The notes beneath the pieces are model-generated. The model had not been told where the DNA came from. It did not search any database and saw only the letters and a list, made by a program, of their open reading frames with translations. The translations under genes were made by a program, and so were the position numbers. A DNA stretch of 64,000 nt from Armillaria gallica (taxonomy: Eukaryota; Basidiomycota; Agaricomycetes; Agaricales; Physalacriaceae). The stretch is taken from positions 310,001 through 374,000 of the forward strand of contig JBANDB010000014.1 of NCBI GenBank assembly GCA_037576215.1. The letters are read 5' to 3'. Below are positions 12,092-23,673 of the stretch, piece after piece (position 1 is the first letter of the stretch; every line of letters begins with the position of its first letter).

Positions 12092-15000
12092 CTATGGGAG
12101 GATTCTGAATTGTCTCTGCGGGAACATCATCTTTGTAGGCGACGAATCAGATGCTCCGTCTAAAGTTGGAGATGGAGATGGCCCTTTCTCTTCTGATTGC
12201 TCTGAAGTTGCCATTGTCCGAATTTCCTCGGAAGATGTTGTCGCTTCGGATGGGCCTGATTGAGTGGGTGGAGTAGATTGACCGACATTGTCCTCCTGTT
12301 GCGGTCCAGACTTTGGTCCGGCGGACTCTGAAGCTTCAGGTTCAGATACTTCTATCTGTTTGAAGCCAGAAGAAGGGGGATCACCACCTGCCCCTTCTTC
12401 TTGAATTGGGGGCGGAGGTAAGGGCGATTCTCGACCGTTTATTCCTGGTTTACTGGTTCCGTTGATTCCGTTCAATGGCGGTGGTAGAGGTGTAGATGCT
12501 GACGTTGGTGTAGGAAGTACTTTATCAAACGAGGATTTTCTCCCGGACAGCAGACCCTTCAGCCGAAGATTGTGTTGGACCCCCATGCCGCGGAATTGAC
12601 TGCCAAAGAATCGCTTCTTGTAGGCGTTGGAGGGACAGTCGGTCGAGGAAGGCTCTTCTCCGAAATGACCACCTCCAACATATTACTCGGCACTCCGACA
12701 TTCTTGAGCTCACCAATCTTCTGGTAAAAATGTCTGGCGTCTGCGAGGAGCCTAAAATAGACATCTAATGTTAAACCTTGTAAAGCAATAATCGACAGTA
12801 TGAATCAACATACCTCGTTTTGGCTGCGGCATGTGGCAACTCGAGTTTAGTGTACTCTTCCGATAATCGATGATTGATCGCTGCGAAGACTTGCGTCATG
12901 ACATCCTAATGTTCGTGTATATAAGAGGCCGTTAGTTGGCGCGAGCCCTAGTTAAAACTCACTTGAACGATGCCTGTCGACAGATAGCGAGACAGCACTT
13001 TATGCAACGTGACCGTCTCTTTAGTCAAGACCACTATATATTCATTTGCTTCCCCTCCCTCTTTCGGAACACTCCAATCCAGAGCCTCATGAGACGGTAA
13101 TTTAGGCAATTAAATCGATGAAAAGCAGAAAACATACCTGAAGAGACTTGATATGAGCAGATAGTCGTTCACCCATAATCGCGATGAGCTTGGCATGTAT
13201 TTCATTCTGATGCTCTTGATAATCCTGCCGACAGGTAATTAATGATGCTGCTATCATGAGTTAGAAGTGGCCAGACTCACTCTCTTTAACTTGTCAAACT
13301 CCACTAACATAACAGCCTGCTTAGAGCTCAAATGGCGCCTGAATGTTTCACGCACATATGGAATGAGCGCTATCATGATCGACAGTGACTGTGAGGCCAG
13401 GGCTAAGAATAGACGAAATAACTTTCTGTCAATAAGCAGCAGAACAGAAGAAGACAATTTACTTACCTAGATGCTTCGCCGTGATGTTCTTCAGCCCAGC
13501 CGATCTCATTGCACCGGCCCCTAGTACAACCTGGCATGTCCGCGAATTGAACGCCTTGAGGAATTCGATCACTCGGCTCATAGTGTCCGTCACAAGCATG
13601 CCAAAATTCACTATCACCTTGACGTAGTCCAGGAGGAGATATAACACCTCGGAGGTAGCAGACACCGTAAAGTAAGCTCGATCCTCAATGTGGAGATGCT
13701 TGTGGGATCCACCGGCCAACGATGAGGAACTTGACGACGAAGGGACTAGTGTCTTCATTGGGGAGGAGGAGGAAAAGAATGATTTGATACCGTTGGCAGC
13801 TGATTTAGACGGGGAAGCGGGAGTACTTTCGGGTTGCGGAGGTTGTATAACCAATTCAGGCGAATTCTTCATTGCGGAATCTACTAAAAGATCGGCGAGA
13901 TGCTGCAAGGGCTGAGGGACATCGCAAGGATTCCACTGTTCATCTTCCACGAGTTTTGCGGATTGCGTCAGCCGAGTCTGATGAAACGCTTGAAGGAATG
14001 CTTTCCCCTAGAATGTGGCAATGAGTTTAACTGTACCAAATCAGCGTGGCTAATTACACTCACTTGTCCAACCACGGCGCCTCTTAGCCCAACCACCATT
14101 CGGCGACAAATTACCTCACAGCCGATTACGAAAGACCATGTCTCGTTGAAAAACTCCCAGAACTCGTGGAGCGGCAACGAAGTATGTGGCTCTGATCGAA
14201 CAGAAATGACTTTGGCTACCATAACGTGAGCAAGCTCAGTTACGGAGCCAAGAATGTCTGTCAAATCACTCTGGACGCTGGAATCCGGACTAGACTGATA
14301 TCTACAAGAAAAAAAAACATGGCGCGTTGACGGATGTATCAGACATGCCGAGGAAATACGCACTTCAACTTATAAATGGCCTCGAGAACCTCGCCTATTA
14401 TCATTCCTTGAGTCCGGAGGCCTTCGATAGCTCCCAGGAGGCGTTTGTAAGTCGCCCGTAGAATTTTCATGAAATCCATATGCGTCATTTCTCGGAGGTG
14501 GTTGCCCAGACCAGCACTGAAGCGATATCCTCAGTTCGCGTTCGGAACAGAGACAGCTCCACACACCGAGATTCAGATCCATTCTCAAGTTGCTTGTCTA
14601 ACATACGAGCAGTGTCGTTTTCTTCATCAATAATAGGGAAATTCTGGAACGAAGTGTAAGCACTCAAACGTTAATATCGATTATGAAGAACACAAGCGCG
14701 CCTTTTGTACGATCCTCCCACTTGGCTCAAAGCGACTTCCCTCCATGATGACGTTGCTTGCCGAAGACCTTTGGTCCTGACAAGACCCTCCAACAGGGGA
14801 CTCAAGCTGTCTTTGAGTCCTTCGTTCATCTGACGAGGAGAACCACCCTCTTTCACGTCAATTTTACGAAGTAAATCTTCGCGGAGGGTTGAGCACAAGT
14901 TGTTGGAAAGGGAGGAGACTATTTCCATGGTGAGGCTTCGAAGATGGCCAGGGAGTGCTGAGAAAGCTTGCAGAGAGGCGAGGGGGACGGCGAGCGATGG

Positions 15001-16219
15001 ACGGCTTGACAGCGGTTTCCCAGGATGCGTTTCTGGCGGTTCTGATGTCTCTTCAGGTGTTGCAGGTAAAGGAGATAATCGCCCGTTTCCTGGGGTCGGT
15101 GGTATAGATTTTGGGATGCCATTTTGCGCCTGAGAGGTGTCCTCTGGTGCCCATGTGTGCTCCAAGTCATCCACAATGTTTAAGGCGTCACTCCATTGTC
15201 CCTGACTGATTAGCTGGCGGGCCGTCGCGGAGACCTCCACAATACCCTTGATACCTTCGATTCCTTCATCAATCTTCTTTAGGTTACCCTTCTTCTTCTC
15301 CATCTCAACCACTTCAAGACCCTTCTTTGCCACGTCATTGTCTACGTCCTGCAAAAGTTCCCGTAGGCGCGAAATTTGAGACAAACAGGAAGCAGACTCG
15401 GACTGGAGATGATGAAGGTTTGACAACGCAGCGAAAAACGATGATGAACGAAGAGATATTTCGTGGGTGAGATGAAGTTCGATGGTGTCCGCATAGTGAG
15501 AGAATTTCTCAAGAAGCGGAAGAGAATGTGCGAGGGCTGTTGGATCCGCGTCCGGGTCTTGACCGTCCTGTTCTGTGACATTAGCAAAGGTCCCTGGGTC
15601 CGCCAAGTTAAAATTAGATTCGAAGAAAACCGAAGGAACAGAATCTAAGGACGGAAATGACTTGGCATTTGTGGGGTATGATGATGCATGAGAAAATGAA
15701 GGGCGAGGCGTCGAAGGACCAGCTTCTGGCTGGTGAGCATTTTCGAAACGCTCCCATTCTGAAGTTATGGCACGGAGGTAGGGGTCGAAATCCTTCCTGC
15801 GAACTCGAGGCAGCTCTGCTGGCTGTACTGAAGGCAAGCTGAATGCGCCTTGGGCGGGGCTTGTCGCTTGTGAGGATTATTGAGAACGGTAGAGATCGCT
15901 AGTACGTGTCCGGGTTAGCACGACCAAATCAGACATTATTCCACGTACCATGAAATCCATGTTTCGAGCTACTCCACTCAGCGGGTAATGCTCCAAGCGA
16001 CAAGGTCGCTGTCGAAGAGTTGAGGTTGAGGTGACCAAGCCGTGGGATGGCATTGTAGTAATCCGGGCCTCTGCCGTCCGTCGTCGTCCCCGAGACACTT
16101 TCTGGGCCAGGCTGTCGCGATGCAGGATCCCAGTTGAATCTATACGGTCGTGCCGTGTCTGGAAGGGCGGGTACTGGCGACGTTGGACGTGATATGCCGC
16201 TGGTGTTCGAGTCCGACAT
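12092..16219 (-). CDS. VPS54: Vps54, GARP tethering complex subunit
   Basis: Vps54 is the GARP subunit that tethers endosome-derived vesicles at the trans-Golgi. The ATG at 16219 starts MSDSNTSGISRPTSPVPALP. Exon 1 ends at 15949 (HGFH). The intron at 15899-15948 has a perfect CTAAC branch, and the next exon reads AISTVLNNPHKRQAPPKAHS. The frame then slips by one base at about 15837/15838, before LPSVQPAELPRVRRKDFDPYLRAI and the long helical N-terminal region. Later exons give NHLREMTHMDFMKILRATY, HTSLPLHEFWEFFNETWSF, VEDEQWNPCDVPQPLQHLAD and the conserved C-terminal domain (SAGLKNITAKHLALASQSL, then IPYVRETFRRHL). The tail is Pro/Ser-rich and ends at 12092. A second one-base slip is needed at the C5 run 12580-12584 to pass from VISEKSLPRP to RLKGLLSGRKSS. 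At least ten short introns are present. Confidence 0.88.
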
Positions 16220-19086
16220 GGAAGCAAATGCCTAAGTTGCATTACCACGGCCGCCACGGCTTCCTCCTCTACCATCATGGCCATCTATGCGACTTGGCTC
16301 TCCCGCTGCTTTACACTGTTGAATTTGGGCACATATCGATTGCGAGGTGACGACGATAATTCTAATGCGTACACCGAACCGGGTATTGTAAGCTAAGTGC
16401 TGCTCGTACGTTCTTCCGTTTTCCGGGTTGGGTTGGGTTGGTCATCGATGAGCGACAATGCTGCGGGCTCTCACATTATAAACGTGTACAGGTCATCTGC
16501 ATGGCATTCTCTGGTCTCGCATATGGATTCTATTACATATATCTTCCAAAACAACCGTCTGTTCCATTCGACTGGATGTCGGCTCGTAGCGCAGCAAACT
16601 GGATCCTCGCCCGTTTTTCATTCCAACCACGCATGTCTCTCTAGTGGACCCGCGCTAACCCAGCATCCCCGGTATGCGGTCCAAACAAACACTGCGTCGA
16701 CACTGCTGCGATATTAAAGTATTACGCGAAGACTAGATCCGAGACGTCGACTGCTGCCTTTTCCCATCTTGAAGACAATAGGAAGGAATCGGTATAACCT
16801 TCATGCGTGTACTTATCCCAACTGTAGCTGCATTCATTCTGATTGAATCTACACTTTGGGGGAGTGAGCCAGCGATACTTTCACTACCCCCTTTTCGAAG
16901 GCACCCTCTCCAAGGTCTGGACTCGTCTCAAGCCTTCGGTTCCGGGAGCCATGCACACGGTTCGATGACAATTTGACAGACCTTTATTGAAAGTCAAATA
17001 TGGATTCCGGTCTTCCAACCAGAAATGTTAATCACATCTGCTTCCACTCCGTTTATCACCCGTGGACACAATGGACGACAAGCGTGTGGGATAGGGCAAG
17101 TAGATCACATAAAAGATGTGCTAATATGGTATGTCATACGTGTACGCCTCTTCTCCCAAAGTCGCCGTGTATGTTGTGGCACTTAATTGTGGCAGATCTG
17201 TGAAGGAACCAAATGAACACAGGGGATCTGATTCCTTGGTCAAGGACGCAGAGTAAATCTTTAGAAGAGCATATGCTTGTCGTGTTCCATTATAACGGAA
17301 TAGGTCCTTGAGTAATGGACGCCTATGATTGTGCCCCAAACTTCTGGTACCGTGGGACTCGATGAAAATCGACCGAGTTCGAGCTGAAGAACTACCGTAT
17401 CAAGACTACGGAAATGCTGACAGTGATAATTGTAGGTCGCCTCTGGGTTTTGCCTCGCTAACCTAACAACATCCGTACCGAGCTTCAGACTGCGGTGCAC
17501 AATGTGTCCCCATATGAACTAGCGCTGTATGACAATTTCTTGGCCTGTTGGACTCGGTTCCGTCCTCGTAACGGGGAATAATAATGACCGTTGTCCAAGT
17601 ACTTCTCATCCCGTGAGCCAGTATATCTCCTTGCATCGCTAGATAATAATAATATCTTGCCTTTCGGTCAGGAACCAAGCTCGCGGTATAGAAAGATATG
17701 TCACCTCCTGAAGACGCTAGGACTTCAATATGGGAATGCCCAAAATCAGTAACTCATTCAAGAATAGACGTAAAGGTCGACGGGTTGCCCCTGACTACTG
17801 GTTGCCTGAGAACGGTAGAACAACCCGGTGTCCACACCCGTATGCCGGACTATGTATGTCGCTGAAAAGAAACCAATTCATGTGTACTTGCACCGATCAT
17901 GGTGCAGTAAGTGGTCCCTGAACCGCTCAGAGTCGGTTTGGGGTCCCGCTTAACAGCAGCATACCGAGCCGAGTCTAAGCGATTCACTGTTCCACCGTAG
18001 ATCCTCTGGTAAAGCTGGGCTAAAAATCATAGGTTCTCGAACTAAAACAAAATTAACACTCAAGTGCTCGCTGATGTCAAGGAATCGTCCCAAGCCGGTT
18101 AAACTCCTTCAAAGTGTCGGAGTCAATGACATTCGCTGGGTTCGTAGTAGACGGCCGGACACCGAGAATGCTGCTAAGAAGTCGGAGACAATTCACATTC
18201 AGTAAGGCTCCACTGGTTCAATACAGCCCTAGGTGAAATAGCGATCGTAGCTTCAGCCTTTGCCTTTAGGTCGAGCAGCGACAGGGACCGATGATAGCAA
18301 CCATATCCCGCGCCGCAAGCAAGGGTAATTGATCACCAGGTGAGCCCAAAACGTGAATTGACTATCCTCAGGTTCGGCATGACCTCGTTGTTCTTCCTGT
18401 CGAAACCAACCCCGTTACCGTGCGGGAATGCTCATCCTTGAGCAGGCGAAGGTTATACGCCCCTACTGTTCATAGATATCTCTCGTAGTAAATTCTGATC
18501 CACCAGATCATCCGATATCAACATCGTAAACACAGATCTAGGCCGCATCCGACACTCGCCTGTAAGTCCATAAGACTGCAAAAACAGAACTGAGAAGGCT
18601 TCCTTAAGTTGAGTTTGTAAATGACACTAAGCGACGAAGTAAACAGTCATTCTACATTTCTCTCACCGGACCTCGGCCCGATCATCTCTCCAATCACAAT
18701 ACAGAACGCTATCGTAACGACTCAACGTTCGTTATCAGTACTAACAAAGAAGATTCGAGTTTGTACAGTAGCATTCCGGCTGCGAATGTCGCCTACGATA
18801 ATTATCGTGGGAGACAAACGTCGGCCCGCACGACGATTGCTTCGTAGCTATTATTGTTCTGTTCTGTTCCCACCAGCTGTCCAAAACACTGTTAAGCATC
18901 TCTTCTCTCCTTTCGCGCCCGAGAACACCTAGAAATACCCACGCATTCCATCAGACCCAGAGCTGCAAATGGCATTTGACAGGGGGTTACCATTCCCGAA
19001 ATTCCGACAGCTGTGGTCTCCTCCACAGCACATTTACTAGGCGCTCCCAGAGTTAGACACACGACAGTCCACTCGCTGCCGCTGAG
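16220..19086. other. Long gene-poor interval
   Basis: 2.9 kb upstream of VPS54 and of the MLKL-like gene. Only short open frames occur (for example 16397-16717 and 18621-18932), none with a recognisable motif or splice chain. It marks the start of the accessory region. A degraded gene or transposon cannot be excluded by eye. Confidence 0.45.
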
Positions 19087-22000
19087 ATGGCCCTGAAAAA
19101 GATCCGTGTGATAGCGCGTACAAGCACAGCGCTTAATTTTGCGATTCTATCATCAGGATTGACCAAGGAGATGTCGACGATGGCAATCTTTCCTCCGGCG
19201 TGTGCTGCTTTCGCCATTTTGGAGAAAATATTGGAGACAGTCAAGGTGTGTGTTCTATGAAGGGCTTCTTTTCAACGAATCTCAAGGACTTCCAGGATGT
19301 TCAAGTTCGTCGAGCCGTCAGCATCTATGTACCGAGTAACGTGTCTAAATCAGTTTTCCAGTCTAACAAAGAAGCCTGTCATCGCCTTGTCCACAAATGC
19401 GCTCGAATTTTATTCAACATCAACGAACAGATGGAAGGAAGATGGGAATCTGCGTCTCCGTTGCTGCTGAAGAATATCAGTCGTCTTCAAGAGTGCGTCC
19501 TAATACACATGTCTTAGGGGAGGTCGTCTGGCTCACTTTGATGCAGGACGCTGACCATGATACACGCCTTCATGGTAAAAGAGACGCAAGCTAAATGGAG
19601 CAGCCGTTTGTTACGCAAAAATTCGATTGAAAATGCGTTACACGATTACGCCGAACTGCTAGACGAGGCATCACAGGCGTTTCAGGCATGTTTCCCACCT
19701 CTGATTCGTAATGTCAATAACCCCATGGCGTAGATTGCAGCGCTCATCAACATCCAACACACGGTCGAAGCGTCCGCCCAGAACAACAATTCCAAGCTCG
19801 TCACAGAAGCACCAGGCAGCCGCGCCCTTGAAACCGTCGTTCATAAGCCACGTCGTTCTTCAACGCCTCCACCATATCACGAAATCGACAGAGCCGAAAC
19901 CGAAGAAATAGTCCAGAATGACTTCCAATACGCCCTCGATGACCTTGACAACCATGGTGTAAGTGAATAAACAGCCACATCTTTCTCCATATCTTCACAC
20001 TGCCTGTTCCTAGTTCCGAAGATATCACCAGTCGGAAGTCCGTTTGAAGGGTTCATTTGGAGCTTCTACTTCCAGTGGCTGGTGGTCGGACGTGAACGAA
20101 GCACTCGTCTACGGGGAACCTACGCTTATCCGAAGGTACGATCAAGGTACCAAGGCCGGCGCTGTTAAGGCGAGGATACTATTTCTCGCTTCATATTTGG
20201 CTGCAGGTTAACGTTGTCCTTCTGTAGGCGTGGATCCATGACGTGAGGATCCTCCAAAATTTATAGCAAGTCCCGGGGTCCTTCGTGCACATGTGTGGCT
20301 ATACTAACATCAAGCTGGGGTACATATAGCCATCCAAACCTACCCCAAATGATCGGGGTATCTGCAAATGAAGCTGGAACACCGTTTGTTATCCTATCTC
20401 ATGGTACGGGTTTTTTTTCAAGTGGCGAGAATAGGTGGTGATATTTCACCGTCATCAGTCCAAAGGCGATCTCCAGAGAATCTCCTGATCGATTCTCTGA
20501 ACAAATTCGGCTTAGCTGGATGCATAAACACCGTTCTGCATTTTGTGAGTACTTTACTCCGACGGAAGACCTTCTTCAAATTGAATTTATGCCTGTATAC
20601 TTAGTACGTCGACATTTCCGTAAGTTACTCTCCGGACATATTCGCTCTACTGTTTTTGATTAATTTTGATCTTATTGATTTTTTTTTTCATGCGCCCCCA
20701 TAGAACGCCGCCGCATACCTTCAACGACAGCTCGAGCTGACCGACTCACAAGTGCAAGACGTCATAGAGGTTCGGCCGTTCGCCTCCATTATGCAAGCGC
20801 CGGTTGAGGCTCACCACTGAATAACGTGCAGAGTGTGGCCTTCGCGGCAGACGGGGGTAAAAATTTAATCATGGGCCTCCCGCCGCCCAAGGAAGGCGCA
20901 TGGGTGACCGCCAGAAATTACAGCCTGGCGGATACTATAGGCTCTGCTGCTATGAAGGTGCGTTTCACTTAATGCTATAAAAGGTCTATGAATTCGAACC
21001 GGTTCTCGTGACCTCTTACAGTTTTTGCCACCCCGAGGTTCGGTGATACTGAACAGAAACGGGTTGATTGGCGAGTATCACTTATTCATAGTCGTTACTG
21101 CCAGCAGTTGTTTATGGATATTGATCCTTAGATGATGACGAGATTATGCGACTCCATCATGTCGCGGCATTGGTCAAGGGGTTTATTCCGAAAGCACGGG
21201 AGTCTCATGGCCTTCCCGAACGGACAAGGGCATTGTTAACTGACGTAGATGAGCCAGTCAATGGTCTGATGAAGGGCCAAGCGCCTTCTCTTCGCCAGCT
21301 GAGATTGTCCAGCCTGGACGCGAAATCTCACGACCATGTCTGGTACACAAACTTAGGAGTGCTTCCATGTCGGTTCTCAGTGGGAGATTTCGGGTATATT
21401 CCTCGACACAAAGGTCATGCGGCGTCGGGTAAATCATTCAAAGACTTTATACTTTTAGGAAACACGTTCCGTGACGACTTTGCCGAGTTTATCGTTGAGA
21501 GAACGTGCCATGGTACTCAATTCTGCTGGAAGGACTTTCCGATGACCCGTCAGCCCGTCAACCCGTTCAGTTTGACAGATGATATTCAATGGTGAGGCTT
21601 CTTTTCCCACAAACTAAATGTAATCGCTGATGGAATCTCTCTCAGCTGGCCGATAGTGGTCCCTCCGGGAGCGCAGATAGACTGTGACATAACTCACGAA
21701 CAGTCTATAGCCAATACCGCGGACGCTTGGCGTTTCCTCATGCAAGAGTCTCGCTCCCTCGCGGGTGAACTGGGCATACAACCCCATGATCTGATTCTCA
21801 GTAAGTCTACCCATCCCTTCATGTCATTTTGACCGTGACCTGTGTCTAGTCACTCGAACTGGACTGTCTAGACACGCCTATGTCCATGACTTTGCAACCT
21901 CTGTCAAACTCGGACCTTCGCATTGGCGTCATCAGCCTCCCGGCGCACGGCAACCTCCCCGGCCTTTCTTCCCGCATCAGCCGCCAGCCATAGCAACGCC

Positions 22001-22230
22001 TATGTACTTGCATACTTCTTTTGATGATAGCTACGAGCCCTATTGGTCTCATCAACCCCGGTATACGCCACACGAGCCGCAATCAAAGCCGCCGCCCCTT
22101 TCGGGAGGGTGGAGGAACACAGTCGGATCGTGAGTTGAAGTGGCTCTGAGTGACATGGACACTTATCATTTTCAGGGATACACAATTCGTTTCTTGGATT
22201 CAGCTTCTTCCCGAGGATTTCGATGACTAG
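19087..22230 (+). CDS. MLKL-like helical-bundle protein with C-terminal pseudokinase
   Basis: This gene has 17 intact exons: 19087-19245, 19296-19304 (9 nt), 19362-19492, 19547-19689, 19741-19958, 20014 to about 20169, 20228-20265, 20340-20403, 20459-20544, 20605-20619 (15 nt), 20704-20769, 20832-20957, 21022 to about 21037, 21132-21591, 21646-21800, 21850-22129 and 22176-22230. The N-terminal ~150 residues are helical (AILEKILETVKDVQSNKEAC, then RLVHKCARILFNINEQMEGR, KWSSRLLRKNSIENALHDYA, LLDEASQAFQ). They match the four-helix NTD that Agaricomycete proteins share with MLKL. Then comes a kinase-like fold (RRYHQSEVRLKGSFG; VRILQNLYHPNLPQMIG; TPFVILSHVQRRSPE; NAAAYLQRQLEL). It lacks a VAIK lysine (TLIRRY) and an HRD motif, and has DGGKNLIMGLP where DFG would be, so it should be a pseudokinase. 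The tail ends SWIQLLPEDFDD. By analogy it may be a membrane-acting cell-death or signalling protein; no function is proven. The intron 20266-20339 is GC-AG. Confidence 0.8.
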
Positions 22231-22987
22231 TTGAGACCTGGGCCAATGTCAATCAATTTCGGAGACAAAGCAAACTTTATGGAGCTTACCACTGGCGTTG
22301 ACATTCTTGATTAAGTCGGAGGATGGGATCCCCGTATAAGTACATGCAAGGGGGTCTTCTACGCGAAGTGATCACCACGATTATGTTCCCCCCCTCAACT
22401 GTCGTTGGTCATTGTATAAATTGCAATCAAGCCGACGTCGACGTGAACAGCACTCGGGTCAGAATAGTTTCACTTCGGTCTCAACTTACAAGTCGCCTCG
22501 GTGGAGAAATACAGATTGTGGAGCACCGGCAACGAAAATACAATACAGGACGTACTCGCATGTAGTCCAGTGTCATGCTTAGCGGTAAAGGACGTTTCTG
22601 GTTGCTCACCTTTGTTTCTGTTTCGTTCTTAGTTATGAAAAACCAAGAATACCGGACCAATTTGAACCAGATTGACTAGAGGTGAAATGGATGAGCAAAA
22701 ATCGGACATCGATGACGCTTGCAAAGTTCCCAAAACCGGACGTCAATTCAGCGGGCACTGGGTACAGGCCCCAGGGCAGTTGTGTAAACTAAACTATTGT
22801 GGTTGCTGTAACTCCTGTGTGACTATAAACCAATCGTGTACAATGAGGGTTGAATGAAGGAGAGTGGTGCTGGAGTGGTGCGTATGCTTGGGCGAGATGG
22901 GTTGGTGGTCGTTGGATGACCCGTAGGCGCGTGGCGTGTATGGCGATGGTGTGTGGGTGGTGACCGCGACGGTGTGTAGGTGTTGCA
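22231..22987. other. Intergenic, no recognisable gene
   Basis: The interval holds the 3' UTR of the pseudokinase gene and then a GTG/GGT-rich stretch at 22860-22980. No coding signal or RNA gene was recognised. Confidence 0.5.
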
Positions 22988-23046
22988 GAGAGGGATCGCA
23001 GGTATTTCTATAGTGCTGCGGGGTGGTAATACCTGCGATCCCTCTC
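22988..23046. repeat. Perfect 19-bp inverted repeat (hairpin)
   Basis: The left arm 22988-23006 (GAGAGGGATCGCAGGTATT) is exactly complementary to the right arm 23028-23046, separated by a 21-nt loop. It lies 170 bp from the tRNA-Phe gene, outside any coding region. It could be a small-RNA precursor, a short foldback element or a terminator structure; the sequence does not decide. Confidence 0.8.
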
Positions 23047-23215
23047 CCAGGGCAGTTACGAGTATTGCGCCATACGATATGTTGGAAGACGGGGGACTCG
23101 GCTCCAGCCTCGAAAGATGAAACTACAAGTTGGAAGTTGGAGCTTGAAAAGTCTTAGCTGTAAGTTCTAAGTTCTTGGCCTCGGCAAAGTCGGCGCAAGG
23201 ATCTTACAAAAACAT

Positions 23216-23306
23216 GGGGACACCCGGGATTGAACCGGGGACCTCCAGAAGATTTTGTACACCTGCCAACTTCAGTCTGTTGCTCTCCCAGCTGAGCTAT
23301 GTCCCC
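23216..23306 (-). tRNA. tRNA-Phe(GAA) with intron
   Basis: Read on the minus strand, the 7-bp acceptor stem GGGGACA pairs with TGTCCCC at the other end. The D arm is GCTC/GAGC with an AGCTGGGA loop. The anticodon stem ACAGA is followed by loop CTGAAG, anticodon GAA. A 19-nt intron sits one base 3' of the anticodon, in the canonical position. The T arm is CCCGG-TTCAATC-CCGGG. The mature length is 72 nt before CCA. Confidence 0.95.
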
Positions 23307-23673
23307 ACACAACTGGCGTGGCTGCCAGGTTAATCATAGTACAAACCAGCTCTGCATCGACTGTAACGCCTAATTTTCCACAAATTAACTCTCATCTTCG
23401 AAGGTTCCCAATCTGCGCCGGGAAACTATAAATCTTTCTTCGTCGCCAACTCTTCCAACGCAAGATGGACAAGGACAAGGACGTCTATCTCGGCACTTTC
23501 ATAGGACACGGAGAGGAGTAGAAAGTCCCTCCCGGTGTACTCGATCCTGATGGGCGCTTTCAATTTGGCTACGTTCTAGTTCGTTCCTGTTCATTATCTC
23601 AGTTCCATTGTCGGTGCCTTGATGACTGTACGATGAATCCTCGCCTTTATGCTCTCTTACACTTCGCCCACAA

